From NCBI GenBank assembly GCA_963921425.1, contig OY992840.1:19570621-19634620 (forward strand): a stretch of 64,000 nucleotides of DNA, written 5' to 3'. Position numbers and translations under genes: made by a program. The stretch comes from Dryas octopetala (Eukaryota > Streptophyta > Magnoliopsida > Rosales > Rosaceae). Positions 25,400 through 36,140 of this stretch are shown here, one piece after another; positions within the stretch are counted from its first letter, which is position 1; every line of letters starts with the position of its first letter. The notes under the pieces were generated by a model. That model was not told the DNA's origin and ran no database searches. It saw only the letters and a program-made list of their open reading frames with translations.

Positions 25400-25690
25400 T
25401 AAACCCATGTGCCGAGCCGAAGCGCCATTTCCGGCCCGATGCTCGGCATATTACAGACTCATCAGGTCTATAAACTCATGTGTCGAGCGGGCGCGCCATT
25501 TCCGGCCCGATGCTCGGCATATTACAGACTCATCAGGTCTATAAACTCATGTGTCGAGCGGGCGCGCCATTTCCGGCCCGATGCTCGGCATATTACAGAC
25601 TCATCAGGTCTATAAACTCCCGTGCCGAACTAGCGCGCCACTTTCGGCCCAATGCTCGGCATGGTACAGACTTATCAGGTCTATAAAAAT
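25400..25690 (+). repeat. 71-bp tandem repeats downstream of pol in the retrotransposon
   Basis: About four copies of a 71-bp unit lie here, each containing CGCCATTTCCGGCCCGATGC and TCATCAGGTCTATAAA. Unit starts are near 25409, 25480, 25551 and 25622; the last is the most diverged. Short tandem repeats in this untranslated interval are common in Tat-type elements. Confidence 0.85.
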
Positions 25691-26237
25691 CCCTGTCTGA
25701 GCCGAAGCGACTTCCTACAGTCCTAACGTTCAACAGGATATTTCTAAAAGAAAAATATACACTCCAACCAAAACTTTCATCGTGCATGCCGAGCCGATCT
25801 GAAAGTAGGTTTGAATATTTTTCTCAAAAAACTGCATTCCTAAATATCTCAATGGGTATGCCGAGCCCATCCGAGATGACTAGGGTTTTTTAAATTTTTA
25901 CTTATCCTGGTTATGCTTATCAAGCTGATCCGAGGACAAGTTCTAATTTATCATCACCATTCATTTTCATTTTAATCGGCATGCCGAGCCGATCTCAAAA
26001 TGTCTTGGTTCTTATTATGTTTTCACTTTTATCATTTTTCTTTTCCATGTGTTATTAGTTTTTGTCGTTAGCTTAATTTCCGAGCCGAACTGACAGCAGC
26101 TTGTATCATATAAAGAAAATTCTGATAAAATTAAACAACATAAAACCAAATACAAATTGTTCCAAAAACAATTAAACCCGAGCCACACTTCGGCTCGGGA
26201 ACAAAAAACAAAAACAAGACAACATAAAATCATGCTA

Positions 26238-28630
26238 TCATGCAGATCGCTCGGCAGGGCCCTCCTGGATCGGCTCGGTAGACTCCTCGGGCGTCTCCTC
26301 GCCGAGCTGCACCACCTCAACCCCGCCGATCTGCATCTCAGCATTGGGATCGGATTCGGGGACCGGGGGAATCGGGGTCGGCTCATATGCAGGCAGTGGA
26401 GGATCTTCCGGAGTCGGCTCGACTTCGGCGCGGACTTGGCGATCGAGAGGAGGAAGCTCATCCTGTTGACTTCCCTGGGTGTCTTCGTCGTCCTCGGACT
26501 CGCCAAGGAATGATACATCCCAGTCCGGCCTCTTCGATTTGATCGCCTCCAAAAGCTCCTGATACCCATCAAAATGGGCATCAGCCAGTGCCTGGGCGCT
26601 CGGCACTTCAGATCGACGTCGGAGTTCGACATTCTCGATCCTCCGTTCAGCGGCCTCGATGTCTCGCTGGAGATCGCCGACATAATGCCTCAAGTCCGCC
26701 ACATTTTGCTCCGAGGAGGCAAGCTCCTTGCCGAGCCGACCGACCTCCTCCTCCTTCCTGGCCAGCCTGGATTGCAGACCCTCCGACCGTTCGCGCTCGG
26801 CATTGACCGTCCGCTCGGCCTCGGCCAACTTCTCTTTCAGCTCTACGACCCGTGCCCGAAACCTCTCCAGTTTCGCCTCGGCATCGACGGCGGCCTTAGC
26901 AGCTTCGAACTGCCTCATGGCGAGCTGCAAGAGAAACAAATTCATTACTAATCCGGACCGAGCGAATAAGACGAAGTCCGAAGTAAAAAAAGACTTACCA
27001 ACATGGCCTGGCGGGATACGATCAGAGCCTGGTGGCTGAAGCCCGGCTCGCCATGGTCAGTCCACAGCCCCTCCTGCACCCTCGCGGTCATCACGCGCTT
27101 AAGGCCCGTGACGAACGGCTCGAGGCCGGGGTCTACCTCCATCGCCTTCAGGGGCGCCGAACCGGACGCTCCGGCACCAGAACCGCCGGGCTCGGCCCGA
27201 GCCCTCTTCTCCACCGGGGCCTCGGCCTGGGGAGCCTTCCTCTTCTCTGCCTGCCGAACCGGTCTCGGCGCAGGAGATCTAGGCTGAGCTGCCGCCGGGG
27301 CAGGAGCCTGGACCGGCTCGGCAGGGGTCCGCCCCGCTGCCTTCTTCTGGACGCTCCGAGCCGCTTTCTTCCTAAGGCGAACCTCCAGTTCGGTGGGCGC
27401 CATTCCCCTCTCGGCTCTAGGATTCCACCTGGGCACAAACCAGGAGATCCCGCTCTGTCGGATCTGAGTCTCCCCGAGCAGGAACTTGGTTGACAAGTAC
27501 TCTCCTGGTGAGTCCCTGATCGCGGCGATCTGGTCCTTGAGCTCACCTCGGAGCTTGTACTTGCCCCAGCTTACTGCGAAGGCGAAACCAAAAAGAGTTA
27601 GACAAAAATATAATACAATTAACACAAGACATATGCAAATTGTCCTCGGACCGGCCCCAAATTCCCAATGCCCACCTGGAATTCTAAAAGCTCTGGGCAC
27701 CCGAGCCGAGGTGATTCTGTTCGGATCGGCGAACTCCCAATCCCCAGAGACAAAGAAATATCTTTTCTTCCATGTCTTCTGGGAGGAGGGATTCCCACCG
27801 AAGAGTGGCCCCGAGTACGCCTGGAGGTTGTAGAATCCGAGCTCGCTCTGCTTCGACCTCAGTGCGTAATTGCAGAACAGGATATCCTTGTGTGGCACAC
27901 ACTTGTGCACTTTGTGCCACAAGATGTGCATGGACAGGATGATCCTGTATACGTTCGGGTTCAGCTGGTGTGGCGCCGCGCCGATCGTCGCGAGCCAGTC
28001 CTGCAGGAAGGTGTGCAGGGGAAGCCGAACCCCATTCTCAAACATCTCCGGGTACATGGTCACCCATCCTATCGGGGGTCGGCTCGGCTTCTCCCCCTCG
28101 GTCGGCAACCTCATCAGCACGGAGTCGGGGACTGAGTATCTACTCCTCAAATCCCTGAGATGGTACTCGGTCATCTCATTGGGGATCTGATCGGCCTTCC
28201 ACGGCAGTTCCTCGTAGAAGTCCGGGTCGATCGGACTCCCCGTCACCCCCTGAGCCGAGGTCGACGCCTCGTGCCCCCTATCCCTTTCATCCGAGCCCGA
28301 GGTGAGTCTGCTCGGAATGGTGGCGATCGGCTCGACGTCGAGAGGTTCTTCGTCACCTCCTTCGACCGTCCCTTGTTCCCAGTCGGAACTCAGTATCTCG
28401 GGGTTTTCCTGATCCCCTCGGGCTCGGCGCTCTCCTCCCGGATTGCGGTTCAATGCCGAGCCGGCCTCGTCCAACTCTTCGGACAAGCCATCCCAACTCG
28501 CCTCACCCGCAGGTGGGCTTCGGCTCGGCTCGGCCTCACCCACAGATGGGCTTCGGCTCACCTCGGCCCCACTGTCTCCCTCGAAGGCTTCCCCCGATCC
28601 GAGCCGACCACTCGAATCAGTCTCTGACAT
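26238..28630 (-). CDS. Antisense accessory ORF block of the Tat-like retrotransposon
   Basis: Two minus-strand frames, 28630-26948 and 26945-26238, lie between pol and the right LTR. The first has an acidic N terminus and a core resembling the putative gypsy-type transposon domain of plant elements (ITSARVPRAFRIPGG, LPLHTFLQDWLATIGAAPHQ), then a basic, proline-rich segment (RTPAEPVQAPAPAAAQPRSP). The second is a strongly predicted coiled coil (ELKEKLAEAERTVNAERERS) with an acidic C terminus. The interval between them and an AT-rich stretch near 27.58-27.67 kb look like short introns, which would fit spliced antisense transcripts reported for Tat relatives. Function is unknown. It looks intact. 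Confidence 0.75.
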
Positions 28631-29280
28631 TACTAACAGTTTTTCTACTTTCTCTCTCTCACTTTATGGATCAAAAAGTTCTTTTTCTCAAGAACACCAA
28701 GAACACACCCAGAAAAACCCGAAAAACACAAAAACTCAAGAATGGACAGAATCACTTACTGGTTTTTGTCCGGCCAATCCCTCCACCCCTCACACACTCG
28801 GAATGGCTTCGTCTATGATTACGCTTGCCCGAAACCGTGACCGAACTGCTGCACTAACGACGGAGGTAGGAGGAAATTCACGGCGGAGGAGGGAAGAGTT
28901 TGCAGAGAGAGAGTGGGAGTTTCTGAAAAAGTTGGAAAGTGAGAGGGAAGAGAGAGAAAGGCATGATTTATACCCCCATGCAAACCGATCTCAGCCCTTC
29001 ATTTCTGGCGCTTCATATGCCAGATCTTGACACCTGTCAAACATTCAAAAAAATACCCATAACGAGGTGACCCTTACGTTCCCCCATGCAGAAATCAAAC
29101 GTCTCTTCACCTGTCCCTGAGATATTTTGACTAATCACAAGTCGTCTTGTGTTCGGATCTTCGGGAACCTGGGCTCGTAGGGTTCGGCTCGGATCAAGCA
29201 ACATACTACCTTTGGGATTGTCCTTACACTCCAACTTCCAATCCACCACTGCTCGCTCGGATCGGAAGTTGGGGGACTCC

Positions 29281-30334
29281 TGTTTGTGGGAAAATCCACA
29301 TCAATCCGAACAGCCAATCACAGCTCGACACGTGGCTGGTCAACATCCACCTCGGAGTTTGACTCTCAGTGGTCAAAACTTTGACCCCCACGTCATCACC
29401 ACTCGGCATCGCCTCTGCCAGCTCAGACCGGATCTCCACGCCGGCCCTCCATGTTCGGTCCGAGCCGAACCGATGATCTTCCGTGGGATCGAGTGTCCAT
29501 CTTCCCACGATCATCCCGGTCCGGCTCGGCTCGGCACGGGAGATGGCCTCTTTTCGGGTTCTGGCGTCGACCAGTTAGAGCTCGGAAAGACCCCCAGTCT
29601 ATGGGACCGGCTCGGCCTGGAATCCCATGCCCGATCCGACCACACATGGACTTCGTGTCTTCACATGAAAACATGTGTTCGTATCGGCTCGGCTCGGCTC
29701 TCCGCCGCCATTCCCAGGAAGATCACGATGGGACGAACCGCCACACTTGAATGCACCTGACACAATCTTCTGACAGACAGAATATCAGGCTTGCATTCAT
29801 GACTGCTGGACAGTTTGCCTGGACCTTCCAACCTTGCATTTAATGCAGCATTCAATGCTGAGGAAGCAAGCAGCTGAGCATGCAACTAGGTCTGACCAGG
29901 TGCGTGGGTCTCTGGCAACCATTCATTCACATGCAGGTAACTTATTCATTAAGTTTTCCTTTGCCTATATAAGGCACCACATATGCACAAAATGAAGCAT
30001 CTAGCAATCTATCAATACACACGCTAAACACTTTGCATTTCCATCCAAAAAAGAGCCTACCCAACTTGCTGAGAATAACCCAGAACATTTGCCTTGTTCT
30101 TCCCATTCTCCCAAGTTCTTCCTTTGTTCTTCCTCATCCACCATCAAACACCACCACTGATTTCATCATCGGAGTGTGTTTGGCTGGTACCACACCGGTC
30201 CATCTCCTTTGATCTTGTTTTTGTCTACAGGAAGATCTCAACCAGCATCCACTTCATCATCCAGCGAAGCACTTGATCAGCCAGATCAGCATATCTAAGT
30301 TGTTGCATCTACCTTACGAGAATTTGCATCAACA
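29281..30334 (+). repeat. Right LTR of the Tat-like retrotransposon
   Basis: This 1054-bp copy matches the left LTR with no difference noticed. It is followed directly by the CTAAT target duplication, and a purine-rich tract lies just upstream (AGTTGGGGGACTCC). Confidence 0.95.
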
Positions 30335-30652
30335 CTAATGTTTGACAGTTTGAGCATAAAATTTAAGGAAGAATATGTTTAAGCCTCCCAAGCCTCCATT
30401 GACAGTTTCTCTATAATTGAAGTGTCAGAATCGGATAGTTGCTTGGAATTAATTGAGAAATTCCCAAACATACCCTCCCAATTAAAATTCCCAATTCCAC
30501 CACGCTTTCTGCACGCACATCAAATGCAACATTTTTTAATTACATTTCCTAGTCTTCATTGAGTTCCCATCATCAAATATTATTTACAATCACCACATGT
30601 TTCCAATATGCACATTTATATTAACTTTAATCACCACATGTTTCCAATATAT

Positions 30653-30653
30653 G

Positions 30654-30694
<41 letters not shown>
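30653..30694. repeat. (CT)n microsatellite just upstream of the BAHD pseudogene
   Basis: A run of about 20 CT dinucleotides ends 6 bp before the remnant start codon at 30701. CT-rich tracts are frequent in plant 5' leaders. Confidence 0.9.
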
Positions 30695-30697
<3 letters not shown>

Positions 30698-30700
30698 TCA

Positions 30701-31864
30701 ATGGCTAAACTCTCCAAAGTGAAGGTTCTTGAGCAAAGCCAAGTCTCTCCACCGCAATGCTCAGCTCCTCCGCAAACCTCTCTCCCTCTAACCTTCCTAG
30801 ACATACCATGGCTCTTTCTTCTCTCCAAGCCAACCTCTTTTCTTCTATGAATTCCCGTTTACCACTTCCCATTTTACTTCCACCACTCTCCCCTAAGAAT
30901 TGGATTATTGATCTATGCAACGAGGGAAATGAGTCACTACCGGTACATTTATCACCTTACGATCTAACAGGTGCATTTGTATGGGTTTGTTTGATTAAAA
31001 GTCAAGAAAATAATGATCCTAACCACAAGTGTTGTGGTGAGGATCCGAATTATTTTGGGTTTATTGTGGGTGGGTTAACGCGTTTGGACCATCTAGTACC
31101 GGCAACCTATTTCGGCAATTGTGTCGGATTTGGCCGGTCAATGGTGGTGAGGAATGAGTTGTTGGAGGAAGGTGGGATTGTTGCGGCGGCGAGAGCAATC
31201 AGAAACACTATTAAGAAGTTGGACAAGACAATTTTTGGAGGGGCAGAGAAATGGATTTCGGAGTGGGAGGTGATGTTTGGGTTGAAGCTCCATGTTATGG
31301 TTTCCGGGTCACCTAAGTTAGACCTTTATGAGACGAGTTAATTATACTTACACCCCCTGAGGTTTATCGTCTTTTCACATACACCCCTTGAGGTTTCAAA
31401 CTATTACATATAATCCCCTACAAGAGAAAAAAATAAATAAACAAAAAATAAAATATTTGTATTGAGGTTGAACTTTACACCTTGAGTAATCTTATTAGGC
31501 CATTTAACCCCTTAGCATGCCTTTTTGCATAATTTTTCATCATTTTTTGCTCACTATAGGGGGTTATATGCAACAGTTTTGAAATCTCAGGGGGTGTATG
31601 CGTAATTATTGAAACTCCAGAATGTGTATATGAAAAGACAATAAACCTCAAGAGATGTAAGTATAATTAACTCTTTATGAGACTGATTTTGGATGGGGCA
31701 GGCCCAATAAGATAGAGGATATTGGAATTGATGGTATGAAGGCTATTTCACTCACCGAGAGTAGAGACGTGTTGGGTGGCATGGAGGTTGGCTCGGTCCT
31801 ACCAAAGCCTCAAATGGATGCTTTTACAACTTTTTTCGTTGAGGGACTAAATGGTATTCCTTGA
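30701..31864 (+). pseudogene. BAHD acyltransferase pseudogene (malonyl/aromatic acyltransferase-like)
   Basis: The remnant opens with MAKLSKVKVLEQSQVSPPQC and SLPLTFLDIPWLF, the typical N terminus of anthocyanin/phenolic-glucoside acyltransferases. It resumes at KNWIIDL and HLSPYDLTGAFVWVCLIKS, then GFGRSMVVRNELLEEGG, and ends with DFGWGRP plus GSVLPKPQMDAFTTFFVEGL. Family members have about 450 residues and use an HXXXD catalytic motif. Here a frameshift near 30840 leads to a stop after FTSTTLP, and roughly 160-170 codons of the middle, including HXXXD, are deleted. A 339-bp MITE then splits the C-terminal part just before DFGWG. The gene is dead. The part after the MITE is still open, so the MITE may be the latest lesion. 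Confidence 0.88.
31335..31673. mobile_element. 339-bp Mutator-type MITE inside the BAHD pseudogene
   Basis: Terminal inverted repeats are GAGTTAATTATACTTACA at the left and its near-perfect complement ending GTATAATTAACTC at the right, and complementarity continues for over 50 bp (GGTTTATCGTCTTTTCA). It is flanked by a perfect 10-bp target duplication TTTATGAGAC (31325-31334 and 31674-31683), a length typical of Mutator-like elements. There is no coding sequence. Relatives lie at 50397-50764 and 56278-56644. Confidence 0.9.
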
Positions 31865-32766
31865 CTTGATTGATATGTAGCCTATGTATGTGTATGTTTT
31901 GTCTTAATTCTTGTGTGTTTTGTCATCAGTTTACAATAACGCTTACACAAAATTACTTCATACATGCTTATTACTTTAGACTGTCTAGTCAACATTTAGG
32001 ACTTAAGAATTAGTTTTTTATGTTTTCAAGTGTGTTAACTCAAAATCCGTGAGTTTAAACCTAAAACTTAAGTTTTAAATATTGATTATACACTATAAAC
32101 ACTACACGAGAAAATAGTTTTTGCATCGGGATTTTGTGACAACACTATTGCGACTACAAGGCTGCTGTCTCATACGCCTCTACTGATTGTGACAACAAAG
32201 TCATTATGTCATGTGTTTTTTGAGTATTTGATTTCGTCCTATTTTAAAGTATTAATTTGTAATTTTTTTAAATTGAGGTATCAACTTGAAAAAATACATA
32301 AATTTAAAGTAATTTAGGCTAATGTTAAAGTCATAATCCATTTGAATTAAAATACTTAAATTAACTAGGTCATATTTACTGAGGAAAACAGCTGCAACGC
32401 ATATATACTACTTAATTAAATACTAAGAAACGATATTATTTTACTTTTGACTCTAATATAATAGCAAATGGTCGGTTGTCAAGTGTTTACACTTTACGCA
32501 AATTGGCTATCTCTTGGTGTCAGATTCCACTCTTTGACTGCAGCCAGACAAAACTTGATTGAGACATAAAAGTTACATAACTAATCAATTTTTAATTGGA
32601 TTGATTTTTTAGAGATGATATTGATGTAAAAAATGAAGGGGTTGAGATAAAAAATTAAACTGCAAAATATAAGAAAATCTGAAAATGTTGATTAAGAAAA
32701 GAAGCTAGCATTCTGATTTATGAAATATTGTCACGATTTGTGATGGCAGCCATAATAGCCGTACGA
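31865..32766. other. Intergenic region, no gene seen
   Basis: About 900 bp of AT-rich DNA lies between the BAHD remnant and the large foldback element. No frame, RNA gene or clear repeat was recognised. Confidence 0.5.
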
Positions 32767-32774
32767 TTTGATTT

Positions 32775-33320
32775 GAGTGCTGCTATTTGCACACCTTAAA
32801 TTTCTCTTTGCACACTCTTTTTTGAAAAAAAAAAAAAAAACTCAAGGGAAAAGACCATTTGGCCCTTCCCTCACCCACACACCCCCATCCATTTTTCTTT
32901 TTGCACACCCTCCCTAAACAGAAAAAAAAAAAACACACACACACACCAAAAACTCACACACCCCATCCCCATCTCCCCCCCCCCCCGTACACACCCCCTC
33001 CCCACCTCTCCACCATGCTGCACCACCCTCCCCGCGCGCAGCACCACCACCGTGCGCCCACCACCCTGCTGCACCACCCTCCCTGCGCCCACCACCATGC
33101 TGCACTACCCTCCCCGCGCGCAGCACCACCACCTTGCGCCTACCACCTTGCTGCACCACCCTCCCCGCGCACAGCACCACCACCGTGCGCCCACCACCCT
33201 GCTGCACCACTCTCCCCGTGCCCACCACCATGCACCACCCATCTCTCTCCTCCCTGCTGCACCACCTTCCCCGCGCCCAACCCAGCCCCGACCACCCCAG
33301 CCCTCCAGCCACCGCACGCA

Positions 33321-33354
<34 letters not shown>

Positions 33355-33989
33355 TCCCTCTCTCCTCTCACCCAGCAGACAGCCAAACAAATTAAAAAAA
33401 AAAAAATGCAGCGGGTTCGGCGGACCAGTGCCGAACCCGGTGGTTTCGTTCGACAGGTACCCGCCGAATAGAATAGGATTGTTCGGTGGGTACTTACCGA
33501 ACGAAACCATCGGGTTCGGCACTGGTCCGCCGAACCCACTTCAATTTTTTTTTTTTAAGTTATCTTCTCTCCGGCGCGCGACGGTGAGCTAGCTGCGAGG
33601 AACGTGGTGGCGCGCGGTGGTGGTTCTGCGAGGAATGTGGTGCTGCTGGTGCGAGGAAGGTGGTGATCGGCGGAGGGAAAAAAAACAGAGCAAGGGGGGA
33701 GGAGTCGGAGAGGAGAGGAGAGGAGGGGAGGGCTCGGGGGGAGGTGGTTGGGGTGGGGGGAAGAAGAAGAAGATAAAGGGTGGAGGGTGCGACGGTGAAG
33801 AAGAAAAAAAAAAAATTTGCAGGTGAGGGAAATTTGCAGGTGAGGGGTGGGGTGTGTACGGGGGGGAGATGAGGATGGGGTGTGTGGGTGAGGGAAGGGC
33901 CAAATGGTCTTTTCCTTTGAGTTTTTTTTTTTTTTTTTTTTAAAAAGGGTGTGCAAAGAGAAATTTAGGGTATACAAATAGCAGCACTC
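32775..33989. mobile_element. 1.2-kb foldback DNA element with nested hairpin, upstream of NTF2-like gene
   Basis: Terminal inverted repeats start GAGTGCTGCTATTTGCACAC and end with the complement CAAATAGCAGCACTC. Arms of about 220 bp pair (CCATTTGGCCCTTCCCTCAC against its complement). It is flanked by an 8-bp direct repeat TTTGATTT (32767-32774 and 33990-33997), consistent with hAT-like or another cut-and-paste transposon. The interior is C-rich minisatellite (CACCACCCTCCCCGCGC units, 33.0-33.3 kb), a (TC)n run near 33324-33352, and a second inverted repeat at about 33412-33538 (GGGTTCGGCGGACCAGTGCC and complement). The long proline-rich or glycine-rich frames inside are composition artefacts. 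No transposase is present. Confidence 0.8.
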
Positions 33990-34073
33990 TTTGATTTTTA
34001 TTAACAACAAAGGATCCAGCTCCCGAAATTTGTGTAACTGCGTCTGCGGTCCCTTAATAAGAGTTAACAGCAA

Positions 34074-36140
34074 ATGAGCACTATGCTGACGATAAACTCC
34101 TCCTCCCTCAACCTCCACCTCACCAAGTCTCCTCCAATTCCAACCACCACTTCCAACTTCCACCATCCCAACACAGCAACTGCTCATACACTACCCCGAT
34201 GGACCCCACAGACCCTTCAATTTCGAGTCTCATCGTCCGCCCATCAGACGGTCGAGGTTGCATCATCGCCGGCGAGTGATGATGTGGTGGAATCTGGAGC
34301 GGACATCGTGAGGAAATTCTACGGAGGAATCAACGGCCAGGATTTGGGCGCTGTGGGGGAGCTCATCGCAGAGAAATGTGTGTACGAGGACCTTGTTTTT
34401 CCAACTCCTTTCGTTGGTCGCAAGGTACCCTATCTCTTATCCAATTCTCTCTGTTTTGTTGTGTAGATTAGTTACTAAATGGTATTGTTTATTGTGTTTC
34501 ATTCTAAAGATAATGCTTTGGCTTCAATTAATGAGCAGGATATACTTCAGTTCTTCAAAAAATTTACTGATTCTGTCGGCAAAGACCTCCAATTTGTAAT
34601 TGATGATATATCCAATGAGGATTCATCAGCAGTTGGGGTGACATGGCATTTAGGTGTGTTGGCAAAAGTTATAGCATGTTTTTCACCATCTGTCTTACTT
34701 TTTATGCTAACTTGGTAGTAAATATTTTCAGAATGGAAGGGGAAACCTTTTCCCTTTAGCAAAGGATGTAGCTTTTATCGGTTGGAGGTCGTGAATGGCA
34801 AGAGACAAATAATGTAAGGATTCTTTATATGGAAATATAGTATATTTGATTTAGTGAGGTATGCACTTTCAATTTGGTCCTGAAGATGTAGAGGAAAGAT
34901 CTTGTGTACGTACGTGTGTGTGCATACATGCATGATTGTGTTTGTGTGTGATTCTATCTCCTTCCCATATCTTTGATCTCTATCTCTTTAACTAAAACCA
35001 AGTAAACTAAAATTAAATGAATGAAACAGGGTATTGAAGGTACTTGGTGAAAAATCCATACTATATATGCAACCACAGACTTTCAGCTTTGGTGGAACTA
35101 TGGCTTACATTTCGAGTATCAATGTGTAGCAATTTGTCATTTTAGTACATCCATTGCTGTTTGCTGAACAAACTTCTATTATAGCTCCTTCTCAATTTTT
35201 AACTTTTAGAATCTACCATTGAGAGTCAAATTATACTTTACAAAATGTTCTATATTATTTTAAAGAAACTGTTTTAATTCATCCAAATTATAGGAAAGTC
35301 CTACAAAACACCAGTACTTCACTACTGGTAGATAAAAGGTGCTACAACCTTTTTCTTGATGAACTCCTTTAGAACCAAGCTCATGTTCGTAATATTATTA
35401 ATCTTCTTAATTTTTTTTTAAACATGTGTATATCTTACCTGCACCATGTTGCAATAAATCTGTTAAGTGCAAAGAATTTTTATGGGAAACTAAAGTTTGT
35501 GTTTGCAAAACAGCTACGGGCGAGATAGTGTTGAACCTGCAATCAAGCCTGGGGAGAGTGTATTGGTAAGTACGTTAACCTTCAACACCACATGCTTTAC
35601 TACTTGTGCTACCATTAGTGTCAAGACATCAAGTGGCCCAAAAAGAACAAGGATTTGCAGAATGCTCTCTAATTGAACAGAAGACCTTTTCTGATAAACA
35701 GTTGAAATATTAGACATGGCCATAACGAATATGATTATATCTTTTTCTGATCCTAAGCATATAAACTCTCTCTCCGGTCAGGGCATTCCATATTCTATTT
35801 CAAAACATAGAAAATTTTAAACTGTAGTTCAGTTTGGGCTCTGATATAAGCAGAATATGGCTATAAAGTGAGCTCTTCCTGGATTTGACATTATTTGAAT
35901 ATGGAGGATATGAATATGTGTTCAGCATGGTTGTCTAAATTCTAACATTCCAATTTTATTTTTTCTGTTCAGTCTCCTCTAATGGGCACAAAAATTAGAC
36001 ATGAGTTTGAAGTTAAAAAATTAAAATTGGACAAATTACTAACTCAGTTTTCTCTTAAAATCTTGTTTGATTTACAGGTAGCCATCAAAGGAGTGGCTTG
36101 GCTTCTTCGACAGTTCCCTACGCTGGTTGATCGGTTTTAA
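34074..36140 (+). CDS. NTF2/SnoaL-like family protein, predicted plastid-targeted
   Basis: This is a complete five-exon gene: 34074-34424, 34539-34653, 34732-34813, 35514-35565 and 36078-36140. It totals 663 nt (220 residues), with all phases consistent. The first about 65 residues are Ser/Thr/Pro-rich with few acids (MSTMLTINSSSLNLHLTKSP), like a chloroplast transit peptide. The rest is a single NTF2-like cone fold: VRKFYGGINGQDLGAVGELI (helices), CVYEDLVFPTPFVGRK, DILQFFKKFTDSVGKDLQFV, AVGVTWHLEWKGKPFPFSKG and CSFYRLEVVNGKRQI, ending LLRQFPTLVDRF. It resembles Arabidopsis At1g71480-type proteins (from memory), whose ligand and role are not established. The start codon is only 84 bp downstream of a large foldback insertion, so promoter sequence may have been displaced. 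Confidence 0.88.

Larger units (their letters stand above)
18145..30339 (+). mobile_element. LTR retrotransposon, Ty3/gypsy, Tat-like lineage, structurally whole
   Basis: The element spans 18150-30334 (about 12.2 kb) and is flanked by a perfect 5-bp target duplication CTAAT at 18145-18149 and 30335-30339. Two 1054-bp LTRs start TGTTTG and end CAACA. A tRNA primer-binding-like site (TGGCGCCGTCTGTGGGA, from 19207) follows the left LTR, and a purine-rich tract ending GGGGGACTCC precedes the right LTR. One long forward frame carries gag, protease, reverse transcriptase, two RNase H regions and integrase. An antisense accessory block lies between pol and the right LTR. The second RNase H and the antisense block are hallmarks of the Tat group. 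The LTRs look identical by eye, so the insertion is very young. The element looks whole. Its GC-rich composition (CGGCTCGG motifs) contrasts with the host DNA. Confidence 0.95.

Noticed and set aside
25409-25686. Evenly spaced repeats that could suggest a CRISPR-like array
   Set aside because: Unit and spacer are both repeated, the unit is a simple 71-bp tandem repeat in a retrotransposon, and this is plant nuclear DNA.
32859-33592. Several long overlapping frames, Pro/His-rich on plus and Gly/Arg-rich on minus
   Set aside because: They come from C-rich minisatellite and dinucleotide runs inside the foldback element; all frames are open because of composition, and no domain is present.
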